Shown: positions 34,442 through 45,240 of the stretch, piece by piece
Position numbering within the stretch: position 1 is the first letter of the stretch
Layout: the number at the start of each line of letters is the position of its first letter
Source of the DNA: Eurosta solidaginis
Lineage: Eukaryota > Arthropoda > Insecta > Diptera > Tephritidae
Direction of reading: 5' to 3'
Assembly (NCBI RefSeq): GCF_040869045.1
Contig: NC_090322.1
Coordinates: 196,725,477 to 196,789,476, forward strand
Length of the DNA stretch: 64,000 bases
The notes under the pieces: model-generated
What the model was told of the DNA's origin: nothing
Databases searched by the model: none
Seen by the model: only the letters and a program-made list of their open reading frames with translations
Translations under genes and position numbers: made by a program

Positions 34442-34581
34442 CTGCTTTCCTTTGCATGACTGCTTTAACAAACCCTCCTCTGCACAATTGCGTATCAACT
34501 CAATACTCGCCGTATCAGCCATATACTGCAGCGTTAGATTAGGCATATCCTTTAGTATGCAAGAATCAGCCCAAGCAGGCA
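34442..34581 (-). CDS. Exon b: linker after the lectin-like domain
   Basis: The 140-nt exon lies between acceptor TTTGCTTCATTTAG and donor CAG|GTAAGT. It encodes PAWADSCILKDMPNLTLQYM and then an Ala/Glu-rich helix-like part ending KQSCKGKQ. Three cysteines (DSC, RNC, QSC) suggest disulphides with exon c or the lectin domain. Phase 2 at the start and 0 at the end fit both neighbours. Frames running on through the introns on either side are not coding. Confidence 0.82.
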
Positions 34582-34865
34582 CTAAATGAAGCAAATGAAA
34601 AAAAAGTAGAAAACAAGTCAAGCTAAATGAATAAGACAAGCCAATTCTAAATAACCGTGAAAAGTAGAACATTGCAATATGACGCATTTTCATTTACAAG
34701 TATGCGATCTGAATCCAAATAGGCTGAAACAACAGCACAATCCACATACAAGCAAACCTACTTTCAAGTACTACCACCACTTACATGTGGCATTGTGTTG
34801 CGAATAGCATAGCCATCACCACATGACATTACACTGCACACACTGCGCGCACACAAAACACTTAC

Positions 34866-35026
34866 CCAGCATTTCGCAGAGGAATGATGCGGTCTCGGGG
34901 CCACCACAACGCAATGCATGCCAACGGTAATCGCGTATGGGATCGATGACGGCACAAAGTGGTGCATCCATTAGAGGCAGCGATTCAGCCCAGTAGCCAG
35001 TGTCGGTGACCAATGGACGGGAATTG
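34866..35026 (-). CDS. Exon a: C-terminal half of C-type-lectin-like domain
   Basis: The 161-nt exon lies between acceptor TTACTCTTTTTTAG and donor CTGG|GTAAGT. It encodes GYWAESLPLMDAPLCAVIDP and then YRWHALRCGG and FLCEML. The pattern W...P...C-A...W..L.C......F-x-C-E is the long-loop end of C-type lectin folds, with the two conserved disulphide partners. Calcium-site EPN or QPD motifs are not in this half. One base at each end is shared with a codon in the adjoining exon, so at least one more exon lies upstream. The first half of the domain was not found in the window to 64000. Confidence 0.8.
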
Positions 35027-35499
35027 CTAAAAAAGAGTAAATGGAGAGAAAATAGAGAAATGCGACAGGATTAGGTGCATACATTTATACGAAAGATTAT
35101 AGAATTGTACGCGTAAAAGTTTGAAGATATCTGTGTTTAAATGGTTCGGTTTGCTATTAAAAAGCCCATAAATTTCAGTCTACTTTTAGGCGGACAGCAC
35201 GCATTGAAATCTCACAGCAGCCCAGAAGCATCAGCAGCAGCATTTAGAAAATGCAATGTTTTTAGGTGAATTTAGCGCATTTCATTCGACGGTAATAATA
35301 GTTGGGGCATGAACTGTTCGAACACATACAAAAGCACACACACAAGCATAAGAATTATGCATATACCCAGTTAACATGAATTTGATGTCGTGTGCACTCC
35401 GAGTTGAAACTGTGAAAATACTTTAGTAACTATTGAGACTCGTTACGAATTAGAGGCAGTAAAATACAATCAGTCCTATTTTGTTTTGTTGATTTTCCG
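35027..35499. other. Intronic sequence upstream of exon a
   Basis: No further exon recognised; the Penelope-like element begins near 35500. Confidence 0.5.
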
Positions 35500-35574
35500 A
35501 CAGGGTGGATAAATTATGTATATTGGAAAGATTTTCCGTCATCCCTTGTCAAATTTGGTTTCGAGACAAATCGG

Positions 35575-35597
35575 TTTCGGCGTTGTGCCATCATCAG
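35575..35597 (-). ncRNA. Hammerhead-ribozyme-like core in the Penelope-like element
   Basis: On the minus strand CTGATGA (35597-35591) is followed by TGGCACAACGCC, in which GGC and GCC can pair, and then GAAA (35578-35575). CUGAUGA, stem II and GAAA is the conserved hammerhead core, and hammerhead motifs are known in the terminal repeats of Penelope-like elements. I could not build convincing stems I and III, so this may be a relic or partial. Confidence 0.45.
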
Positions 35598-36084
35598 TGT
35601 CCATTTTCGTTTTGATCTGTTATTGTCGTTTGTTCTGTATTTATAGTTCGTAGGTACATGAGCAGGTATTGTCAAAATTGATGCTTGTATATATTTAGTT
35701 ATGTGTATGTGCTGTGTGTTCATTCAGAACTGAGGGTAGTTTTTATTGATCGATTTGTAGTGGCTGACTGGGGCAGGTAAAATTCCGTTATTTTAGGCGT
35801 TTGACCTTCTTTGTGGGTTTGTTGTTTTGGTGCGTTAATTGTTTTGTGTTTATTTGGTGTTGTGTGTTTGTCTGTTGTACCTGTGTGATTACTTTGTTTC
35901 TTGTAAACAAGTTTTAAAGGCTCGAATATTGTGTCAGAAATTGTGTTTGTCTGTTCGTGTATTATTCCCGTCGAATGTTTTCTCTTTGTAGATTTCCATG
36001 TTTTCGAGTACGTTGAGATGTCCCCGTTTACTTGTATGTAAAGAACCCTAACTGTTTTATTGATTTTTGCTGGGAACATTCATT

Positions 36085-36255
36085 TTCGACCATGTGATTC
36101 GCGACGTTTGACTCTGGTATAATGTTTGGATTCCGTGTTTTTTTGTTGTAATCTCTAATGTGTTCTCTGAATCGAGTTCTTATTTGCCGTCCTGTTTGGC
36201 CAATGTAACTATGTTGGTATCCGCATATAAGCTTGTATACGCCGTGGCTGCTAAA
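36085..36255 (-). pseudogene. GIY-YIG endonuclease of the Penelope-like element
   Basis: The minus strand reads SSHGVYKLICGYQ then SYIGQTGRQIRTRFREHIRD, the GIY (here GVY) and YIG motifs with the conserved Arg and a following R-x-x-E-H. This nuclease nicks the target in Penelope-like elements. Frame breaks occur downstream near 36070; an old open stretch continues to 35720 in another frame. Confidence 0.78.
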
Positions 36256-36688
36256 CGGATCCTCTGAGTTAGTGTTAGTTCTTAGTTTTCGCCCTAGATT
36301 GTAGATGTTTTGAACGCTGTGTTAATGTTGTATATTTTAAAGAAGTTTGCCAACTTATATGTTGCTTTTCCAGTATATGTTATAGTCATCCAGGTGTTAT
36401 TATTTTCTTTTTCATTATTTCTTTTTGTTTCTCTATGCGTCCTTCTGAGCTTATCTACTAGTGCTTTTTTATATCCGTTGTTTGCAGTAATGTTCAAGCT
36501 ATCTCTTATATGCCTCTTGTGTAAGAGGTGTTCTTTCAAGTCTATGTACCAAATGACTTAACGCTGCATTTTTATGCTGTTGGCGGTGATTATGTATTGT
36601 GAGGTATTATGTATTATTGTGGCCGTTGGCTTTCTATATGTGTCATTGTTAAATCTTTTAGCAACTTTATCAATATCTATCGTGAGGT

Positions 36689-37021
36689 CTAGTTGATTCC
36701 TCCGTCTTTTTCGGTTTCCATTGTAAATTTTATATTTCCCTGCTGCTTATTGAGGTACTCCAGTACAAGCTCTTCGTTATTAGTAGTTAAAACGCATATT
36801 ATGTCATCCACGTATCTAGCATAAAATGACACACCTAATTTGGACTTCAACTCCTGCATGAACTTTTCTTCCAGATTTTGCATGAAAACTTCCATACGAA
36901 TGGCTGATGTGGGGCTTCCCATTCCAGGACCGTTTGTTTGTCTATATATTTTATTGTTGAATTGAAAATAGTTTTGACGTAAAATGGTTCTTAGCTTATT
37001 TCTGATTTGCATACTTTTCAC
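36689..37021 (-). pseudogene. Reverse transcriptase core of the Penelope-like element
   Basis: 110 residues with NYFQFNNKIYRQTNGPGMGS, then SPTSAI, EVFMQNLEEKF and the catalytic YARYVDDIICV. The Q-T-x-G-x-x-M-G and RYVDDI blocks are specific to Penelope-like RTs. Upstream motifs in other frames (MNPLAPPLIALPKIHK near 37310-37270 and FDIKDLYSSIPP near 37070) complete the RT. Broken by frameshifts near 37022 and 36690. Confidence 0.85.
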
Positions 37022-39109
37022 TTTTTTCTAAAGTATCCGACGGTGGTATTGATGAGTATAAATCTTTTATGTCAAAAGATACCAATTTGCTGTTCTTTGT
37101 TTGCTCTACACTCTCAAGTTTCTCTATTAGTTCTGTTTTGTTAGCTATTGCATATTCGTTCCTTCACTCCACAGTATCTTTCAATATTATTTTTAAATAT
37201 TTGAACAGTTTGTAAAATGGTGCCGATTTAAAATTAATAATGGGCCTCATTGGCGTGTCTGACTTGTGGATTTTTGGTAGCGCAATCAGTGGAGGAGCCA
37301 ACGGGTTCATGTGGACCAATCTATGTGCCATGTTAGAATCTACTATAGTTGTTGCATTTTTTATAGCAACTTTGGGATCATCTCCGACATTTCATTTCCT
37401 CTATGAGTTCTTCGGTTTTGGCTATATATTCCTCTTTTTCGATTAGCACAGTGGTGTTTCCTTTGTTTTTCCTTAGTTTATGCCGTCGATTTTTTATTGT
37501 TTTCTCTTCTGTATTACCTTTTTGTCCTTTCTGTGTTTTCACCTTCTTTTTTAATATTTTCCTGCACATTTGTCTTGCGTGCTCCTGTTCCTCTTGTAGT
37601 ATCAATGATACTGCGATCTCCGCATCTACAATCGCCTGCTCCGTTTTTCTTACTGTATTTTGATATTATAGGCCTTTATCGAGAAGTTGTGCCTCTTCTT
37701 TGGTAATGGCCACTGTTATGAGGTTCACGAACTTGTCATGAAACTGGTGAGTTTTTGGTTTTGGTTACACTCTCTTTGTTCTGCCAGCTTTCCCAATTTC
37801 CTGTTCAGCGACCTGTATTTTTATACTCAGTTGAGCAGAGCTCACAGAGTGTATAACTTTGATTGGATAACGGTTGGTTGTACACGTATAAAGGAATCGA
37901 GATAGATATAGACTTCCATATATCAAAATCATCAGGATCGAAAAAAAGTTTGATTGACGCGATAACTTGAGTAAATTTTGAGATATCTTGATGAAATTTG
38001 GTATGTAGGTTCCTGAGCACTCATCTCAGATCGCTATTTAAAATGAACAATTTTGGACTATAAGCACGCCCACTTTTTCGATATCGAAAATTTCGAAAAA
38101 CCGAAAAAGTGCGATAATTCATTACCAAAGACGGATAAAGCGATGAAACTTGGTAGGTGAGTTGAACTTATGACGCAGAATAGAAAATTAGTAAAATTTT
38201 GGACAATGGGCGTGGCACCGCCCACTTTTAAAAGAAGGTAATTTAAAATTTTTACAAGCTGTAATTTGGCAGTCGTTGAAGATATCATGATGAAATTTGG
38301 CAGAAACGTTACTCCTATTACTATATGTATGCTTAATAAAAATTAGCAAAATCGGAGAACGGTCACGCCCACTTTAAAAAAAGTTTTTTTTAAATCAAAT
38401 TTTAACAAAAAGTTTAATATCTTTACAGTATGTAAGTAAATTATGGTAACATTCAACTCCAGTAATGATATGGTGCAACAAAATGCAAAAATAAAAGAAA
38501 ATTTCAAAATGGGCGTGGCTCCGCCCTTTTTCATTTAATTTGTCTAGGATACTTTTAATGCCATAAGTCGAACAAACATTTACCAATCCTTGCGAAATTA
38601 GGTAGGGGCTTACATTCTGGGACGATAACTTATTTCTGTGAAAAAGGGCGAAATCGGTTTGAAGCCACGCCCGGTTTTCATACACAGTCGACCGTATGTC
38701 CTTCCGCTCGGCCGTTAACACGATAACTTGAGCAAAAATCGACATATCTTTACTAAACTCAGTTCACGTACTTATCTGAACTCACTTTGTATTGGTATAC
38801 AAAATGGCCGAAATCCGACAATGACCACGCCCACTTTTTCGATATCGAAAATTACGAAAAATGAAAAAAATTCCATAATTCTATACCAAATACGAAAAAA
38901 GGGATGAAACATGGTAATTGGATTGGTTTATTGACGCAAAATATAACTTTAGAAAAAAATTTGTAAAATGGGTGTGACACCTACCATACTAAGTAGAATA
39001 AAATGAAAAAGTTCTGCAGGACGAAATAAAAAACCCTTGAAATTTTGGCAGGAAAACTGTTCGTGTATATTATATATATAAATAAATTAGCGGTATCCAA
39101 CAGATGATG

Positions 39110-40640
39110 TTCTGGGGCACCCAGGTCCACATTTTGGTCGATATCTGGAAAACGCCTTCACATATACAACTACCACCACTCCCTTTTAAAAGCCTCATTA
39201 ACACCTTTCATTTGATACCCATATCGTACAAACACATTCTAGAGTCACCCCTGGTCCACCTTTATGGCGACATCTCGAAAAGGCGGCCACCTATAGAACT
39301 AAGTCCCACGCCCTTTTAAAATAATAATTAACACCTTTCATTTGATACCCATATCGTACAAACATATTCTAGAGTCACCCCTGGTCCACCTTTATGGCGA
39401 TATCTCAAAAAGGCGCACACCCTTTTAAAAGCCTCATTAACACCTTTCATTTGATACCCATATCGTACAAACATATTCTAGAGTCACCCCTGGTCCACCT
39501 TTATGGCGATATCTCGAAAAGGCGACCACCTATAGAACTAAGACCCACTTCCTTTTAAAATACTCATTAACACCTTTCATTTGGTACCCATATCGTACAA
39601 ACACATTCTAGAGTCACCTCTGGTCCACCTTTATGGCGATATCTCGATAAGGCGGCCACCTATAGAACTAAGGCGCACGCCCTTTTTTCATTTGATACCC
39701 ATATCATACAAACACATTCTATAGTCACCCCTGGTCCACCTTTATGGCGATATCTCGAAAAGGCGTCCAACTATAGAACTAAGCCCCACGCCCTTTTGAA
39801 GTACTCATTAACACCTTTCGTTTGATACCCATATTGTACAAAACAGGCATGCTTAACCAACGAACCGATATCATTTTGGTACGATAATTAACGTTAATAA
39901 ACGATACAAAGTCATTTCGTTTCGTTTATTAACGTTAAGAACGTCAAATTAACGAAATGGTTTTGTTTCGTTATCTGCCCTATCAAAACGAAATCAAATC
40001 GTTTATGTTCATTATTAATTTCAAACTATGCTGGCAAAGCTAATTGATGGCGGAGTCATTAAAGGTGAAAGCATTAGCCAAGCTGATTGCAACTTTTCTC
40101 ATGAATTTTGACAGTACGAACATTTCTCAGAGTATTTTTGACATTACCACCAATGAATTATACAAACAAATTACATGGAGGGTGTGTGTGTATGTCCGCT
40201 CGCTGTTACCACCTTACGGCTTCACCATAGCATTGCCAGCACAATTCAAACATAAAGTATCACGTTTTTGTTAACGTTTTTAACGTTAACGAAAACTTTT
40301 CGTTTCGGTTAAAAACGAGATACAATTTTTCTTTATAATTTCTTTATCGATAATATTTCGAAGTGTTTCAACATAAACGGTGGACATTTTTTGATAAACG
40401 ATTAGTTTAACGTTAAGGTGCATCCCTGGTACAAACGCATTCTAGAGTCACCCCTGGTCCACATTTATGGCGATATCTCGAAAAGGCTTCCGCCTATAGA
40501 ACTAAGGCCCACTCCCTTTTGAAATACTCATTATCACCTTTCATTTGATACCCATATCGTACAAACAAATTCTAGAGTCAACCTGGTCCACCTTTATGGC
40601 GATATCCCTAAATGGCGTCCACCTATAGAACTATTGCCCA
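39110..40640 (+). repeat. 128-bp minisatellite in copy 3, split by a MITE
   Basis: Units run 39110-39843 and resume 40437-40640. Several units are shortened (for example at 39410 and 39690). TTTGATACCCATATCGTACA recurs as in the other copies. Confidence 0.85.
39844..40428. mobile_element. Longer hAT-type MITE, relative of 13303-13522
   Basis: It starts CAGGCATGCTTAACCAACGA, as the element at 13303, and ends AACGTTAAGGTGCATCCCTG, whose complement begins CAGGGATGC. Flanks GTACAAAA (39836-39843) and GTACAAAC (40429-40436) are an 8-bp duplication with one later change; the minisatellite unit has GTACAAAC there. The middle 300 bp is unique and holds a 76-codon frame (40044-40274) of unknown meaning, perhaps a transposase scrap. 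Confidence 0.85.
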
Positions 40641-40817
40641 CTCTCTCTTAAAATACTTTTTAATACCTTCCATTTGATACACATTTCATACAAACACATT
40701 CCAGGGTTACTCTAGGTTCATTTTCCTACATGGTGATTTTCCCTTATTTTGTCTCCAAAGCTCTCAGCTAAGTATATAATGTTCGGTTACACCCGAACTT
40801 AGCCTTCCTTAATTGTT

Positions 40818-41040
40818 GTTGTAGTTCTTGATCGACTTCTGTCTTTATGCGGTCGAAACATTCCATTAATGCAGTCATAGGTAGTTGTTCTGTCAATCTT
40901 AAATGAATAGATAATAATTCGGCATTTATCTCATCTTTCTTGGAGTTCCAACTCATATTTTTAAAAATCTCATTCCGTCTTTCTAACTGGTTTCTTGCTA
41001 GATTGGTATTTACCTTTATTGTTATTTTAGCGAATTTCAA
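40818..41040 (-). pseudogene. N-terminal part of the Penelope-like protein
   Basis: It reads MKFAKITIKVNTNLARNQLE and then SIHLRLTEQLPMTALMECF and TEVDQELQQQ, a helical N-terminal region. It stops at the boundary of the INE-1-like insertion and continues beyond it at 37817. Confidence 0.6.
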
Positions 41041-41149
41041 ATACTTAAAATGTTTTCTATTGAAATTTCTTTCAATAAATCAGAAGGTTTCCTGCCATTG
41101 CAAATGTTATTTCTGCCGTTGTTGTACTTGGTGCAGTTGTTTTTTAGGT

Positions 41150-42290
41150 GTGAAATGGACAGCGAGTGTAGGTTTTACGTGAGTACCTGTCTTCGAAGAC
41201 CTAACCTCACGTATGTACCAAGTACACAGGTCAAAGCAGGTCCGACCAGCCCCCAAGGCTCGCTTACCTTGGTACCAATCGATAATGTGAGTGGACAAAT
41301 CATCACCTTGGTGGGGTTGGAGGCCTATCTAACACCTCTTCCATTCTATGGGTCATGGCATCCGGTTGCAATGCAACTCCACATTCGAGCTGACCAACTC
41401 CTACCGCATTCGGATATCAACCCCAGCCACCACGATGCTCCCAAAGGGGCCAACCGCAACCGAACAGAAACGGAGCAAGCTCCGCGGGCTATCTGTTCCC
41501 CGTGGTAACACTTTAAAGTCTTGGTCTGACTTTCGCAGCCGAAGCCACTTCCGGTTGAGTATCCACCTACTCCGGACCGGCCGCCTAGGGGTGAGGTGGG
41601 GTTAGAACCCCCCACATCCACGGACATACACACAAATTAACCACTATGATCACCACCACGTCTCCTCCGTCTAAAAACCTCCAAAGCATACCTATTGAGC
41701 AAATCAATAGTCCGACTAGTGGAGAGCGCTCCACTCACATCAACCCTACCTTCTTCAACATTAACTCCACAACTACCCAAATCCCTTATGTCCGAGTACT
41801 CCGGGCACTCGCACAACACATGCACCCAATCCTCACATACAGCCCCACATACACACCCCTCCGTTTCGCTCAAGCCCCTCTTATGCAAGAATTCATTAAG
41901 GGGGCCATGACCAGTAAGCAGAAAACCCAGGCGCAGATTAAATCTGATGTCTGGATTTTCCGCCACAAATGAAACGTCCCGGATGTACCCGTACGTCACC
42001 CTGCCGTTGGGACTATTGTCCCAGCGCTCCTGCCACTTCCCCTAACCACCCCTTCTAATCGACGCCTATTTTCCAACCATCCACTCGCCACATTATCGTC
42101 GGCGGCCCATTCATCCTCCAACAGCGGCAAACTTGCCCTCCTTCTCAGCCTGAAGGAAACAGCGAGCTGTATAACCACCAGGTCGAGAGGGGGTGCACCA
42201 AGAAGCGTGTGAAATGGACAGTGGACATTCACAGGCAGAGCATATTGGGGCAGGCGCCCTTTATAAAAGATGTTGAGGAGTGATTTGCGT
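41150..42290 (-). pseudogene. R1-like LINE, end of ORF2 and 3' untranslated region
   Basis: Minus frames 42232-41996 and 41999-41637 (one frameshift between) read GAPPLDLVVIQLAVSFRLRR, then RFNLRLGFLLTGHGPLNEFL and GCVCGAVCEDWVHVLCECPEY. GHGPLN-x-FLHKRGL with a C-x-C...H-x-x-x-C-x-C motif is the R1-clade ORF2 end. A GC-richer stretch to about 41150 would be its 3' UTR. Base composition here is clearly higher in GC than the surroundings. 5' part absent. Confidence 0.72.
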
Positions 42291-42439
42291 ATGGCCTAGT
42301 CGGAGCCGGGTGAAAATTTTTGTTGGGAGCGAAGATACGCCTATTGGTATTTTATCTTTTAGTCTTTAAGTGCTTACTGTTTTTTATTCATCAGTGAAAA
42401 TGAAACTCCAAGCCTTTGTTGTTCCAATGATTCTTGACA

Positions 42440-42930
42440 TCAGAGAATAATGTTTGATATACCGAATTCGAAGTACTTTGGATACTGTAGCAGGCTGGTA
42501 ATAATTTTGTCTTTGGGGAGCTCGCCCGGTGGAAATCTCCATGGTACAGTGAGCTTAGGTTTTATGTGCACACATAGTTTCACGGATCCTTTAGCGACTC
42601 TACATATAACTGATTTTCTGTTAAATTTCTTGGTTCTTCTGATAGCATTTTTTAAATCATTATGAATAATTGGATTACTGGAACAGTAATTTTTTGGAAT
42701 CAGGCGAAATGTAGCATACTCGATTCTATCCCTCAATTCAAAAGTCAAGCTTTTGCCAAAATGTTTTTAGTTGGTGTATTTGGAAAAGCTCAAAGACTTT
42801 TACGAACTGCCGAATGATAGACTTTCGATATGCTAGCTAGCGTGCTTTTGGGCACTAACCATATATTGGTAAACCATAATCAATGACAGATATAATTAAA
42901 GACTCCTTTCCAATATGAAGGATCTGGTGA
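42440..42930 (-). pseudogene. I/Jockey-like LINE reverse transcriptase C-terminal fragment
   Basis: Minus strand from about 42900 reads VIDYGLPIYG, YHSAVRKSLSF, then an open stretch 42748-42440 with LTFELRDRIEYATFRLIPKN and KPKLTVPWRFPPGELPKD. IDYGLPIYG and HSAVR blocks follow the RT in I and Jockey elements. One or two stops. The stop at 42440 may be the end of a truncated tether region before RNase H. Confidence 0.6.
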
Positions 42931-42989
42931 AGCGAAGAAAGCTGTCAGGTTTCGCATAGTATTTAAGGATGTTACCCCCATACTCTCAC

Positions 42990-44640
42990 GTAGTTTAATA
43001 AAAATTAGCGGACAGGCGCAATTATGTAGACGATGTTGCAATTGTAACAAGTGGAAAAAGCCTTCCAACGATTAGCTCTTTGAGGGATCGGGCGCTTCAG
43101 AATATACATAACTGTGCATCTAATATCAGGTTGGCAGCCAACGCAGAGAAGACGTATATGGTCTTGTTTACTAATAGGTACAATCTCCAGAATTGTACCA
43201 GACCTAAGCTAGGAGAGGTGATCCTGCAGGAGAAACAGGGACAGTAAGCAGTCGTGGAAGCTCAATGTATCGGTGACAGTGAAGAAAACATCGACGGCAC
43301 TTTATGCATGTAAGAGAATGTTGGGGTGTACGTGGGAAATATCGCCCTCTCTGTCTCTCTCTTATTGGGTATTTACAGCAATTGTAGAGCATATGCTATA
43401 CAGGGTACTTGTTTGGTGGACAACCACACAAAAAATAACCTACCTCAAAAAATTAGAAGGGGTATGCAGGCTATCTATGCTTAGCGTTACGGGATCCCTG
43501 GAAATAACCCCGACGTCTGCAATGTATGCCATTCCACACATTTCATCTGCAGACCTGATGGCAAAGAACATAGTGTTAACAGCTGCAACCAGGCTCGGTG
43601 CCTCGGAGCAACTTGAGCGCCGACCATACGGAGTATAGCGTCATCAATTACAGAGCGAACATACTACCTGATGCTATATCTGTGCTTCGAAGGGAGGCTG
43701 TCAGATTCAAAATAGAGGATGATGGTTGGCGCATGAGGCGACGCACCTGTACACCGTCTGCTGCAAAGTAGCGGAAGGCATAAGGACTGCGGTATACTGT
43801 GCTGGTCCGGAAATAAGCAGATCCTACAAGCTACCAGATCACTGTAGTGTTTTTCAGGTGCAATTATTAGCCGTAACCAAAGCAGTACAAATACTGGAAG
43901 AAAATAAATTGATAGCGAAGAAGCAATTAAACCAATAATCTCTCATAGCACCATACCTAAAAGTGTATTAGAGTGTAGTCAATCCCTGGAAAGAATCGGG
44001 ACAGGGAGAAGCCTTCATTTATATTGTATCCCCGGGGCATATGGGAACAGATGGGAATGAAAAAGAGGATGGACTAGCCAAAAAGGGGCATACCGCGAAG
44101 CTTGCCCCGTAGATGTCCCAATTAAATTGGGTGAGATTAGGAGAAGGCAAGAGTTGCACACGATCGACCAAGCGGGAAATGCGGGGACCCAAGTGCCGCG
44201 CTGCAAAGTGTGGAAACCATGTGTAGGTATTTCAACCTTGGACTGACGAAGTTACTTCTATCATTAAAAATAGAGGACTGTGGACTTATGACGGGTAGTA
44301 TGACTGGAAATTACCTTCTGGGGTCATATGCCCTTAAATTAAGCTTAGTCAATGATATCAGATGTAGGAAGTACGGGTTGGAGAAGGAAATTATGGATCA
44401 CGTTTTGAGCTCGTGACATTCGCTTGCCAGTCTAAAACTCACTAATGATTGATACAGCTTTCAGATCTAGAAGCAGCAAGTTGCAAATATCCAGGAAAGC
44501 TTCTAGTATTTGCCAAGAGCTATTTTATAACATAGGTCCTGGGTTTTGATAAGGTCTTTTAGTTTAGTCAAGAAACAAACTTCTGGTTACACTACGAACT
44601 CATTTAGTCTATACGAGGTGCTCATGGACCAGTTCAACCT
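42990..44640 (+). pseudogene. Decayed LINE: RT motif, RNase H, zinc motif
   Basis: It contains NYVDDVAIVTSGKSLPT (catalytic YVDD, about 43020-43070), then NAEKTYMVLFT, a C-terminal RT region aligned with 17590-18200, RNase H scraps (CGILCWSGN, RSL), WE*KRGWTS and an end SLYEV near 44610. Same family as 17590-18900 but less truncated on the left. Many stops. Confidence 0.65.
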
Positions 44641-44789
44641 AACTTAACAGAAGCGGTAAGAGCTACACGTTATATCGGGGCAAAGCCATAAGGAAGCTTA
44701 AATTAGGGTGAAACCGAACTTTATATTTTCTAAGAGTTATGCCTGCCGAAATGCCAGAAACTGTGACGCGCCCAGTTTAAACATTGTAA

Positions 44790-45240
44790 CTTTTTCTCAT
44801 TTATTCTTACCAGTCAGCTCAGCCAGCGTTAGACGGACACCGTCTCTTGCAGGAAAGAAAGATTATCCTGGCCGGAAGTGGATGGCAGGAGGTCTGCCGA
44901 AATGATTGCGTTCAATAAAGCGCATCTATCGAAGATCGTTGGGGTTTTGACAGGGCACTGTAAAATGATAATCCATGCGGTACGTCCAAATATACTGGAA
45001 ACCCCATCCTGCTGCACCTGTATGGGTGGGGGGGGGGGGGGGGGGGGGGGGAGAGGTGAAGACATCGAGTTACTTTATGCTTGATTGCACAGCTGTTGCA
45101 AGATTTAGGCGAAAATATTTTAGTCGCGACTCACTTGGAGGATTTTCCCACGGTTTAGATGTTAGTAGCTATAGCTGGTACAACAACTTCATGCTGTCCA
45201 AGTGAGCTTCCATTTCCAGAGTAGCTACCACCTAACTTAA
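44790..45240 (+). pseudogene. LINE RNase H end and C-terminal zinc motif
   Basis: Frames read GRKWMAGGLPK, then HLSKIVGVLTGHCKMIIHAV, NILETPSCCTCMG, and after the G run YFMLDCTAVARFRRKYFSRD and WYNNF. LTGH, C-x-x-C and FMLDC-x-A blocks mark the end of an R1/Loa-type ORF2. A 24-base G run interrupts it. Confidence 0.6.
45028..45051 (+). repeat. Poly(G) run of 24
   Basis: Twenty-four consecutive G, exceptional in this AT-rich window and lying in the middle of a coding relic. Its length in an assembly is unreliable. Confidence 0.9.

Larger units (their letters stand above)
19422..35026 (-). other. Host gene span: C-type-lectin-like, mucin-like protein
   Basis: Four exons on the minus strand join with consistent phase. 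Exon a (35026-34866) ends with one base that pairs with two at the start of exon b (34581-34442). Exon b ends on a codon boundary and exon c (31170-29862) starts on one. Exon c ends with one base and exon d (20758-19422) begins with two, forming a glycine codon. All introns are GT-AG with good pyrimidine tracts. About 980 residues are encoded in the window. Exon a starts with a splice acceptor, so the signal peptide and the first half of the lectin domain are in unseen upstream exons. The product is probably secreted or on the cell surface (inference from domain and mucin-like repeats). I do not recognise the fly orthologue. Confidence 0.8.
37818..40817 (+). mobile_element. INE-1-like element, copy 3, inserted in the Penelope-like element
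   Basis: Same start (TTTTTATACTCAGTTGAGCA), same conserved blocks and 3' hairpin (GTTCGG / CCGAAC) as copies 1 and 2. The CCGT microsatellite is deleted here. The host sequence on both sides is the Penelope-like element, so the order of events is clear: Penelope, then this element, then the hAT MITE inside it. Confidence 0.75.
35500..41135 (-). mobile_element. Penelope-like retroelement, interrupted
   Basis: On the minus strand the order is an N-terminal region (41040-40818), an interruption by an INE-1-like element (40817-37818), then linker, reverse transcriptase, GIY-YIG endonuclease and a 3' region with a hammerhead-like motif. That is the layout of Penelope-like elements. Pieces on both sides of the interruption join in sense: Gln-rich DQELQQQ before it and RKLGKLAEQ after it. 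Many stops and frameshifts show it is dead. Exact outer ends are not resolved. Confidence 0.8.

Noticed and set aside
36310..37663. Plus-strand hydrophobic frames (FSLFLFVSLCV and similar)
   Set aside because: They lie antisense to the Penelope-like coding region and reflect its Lys/Asn-rich codons.
42990..45240. Host exons on the plus strand
   Set aside because: Recognisable blocks are LINE RT, RNase H and zinc motifs with many stops.
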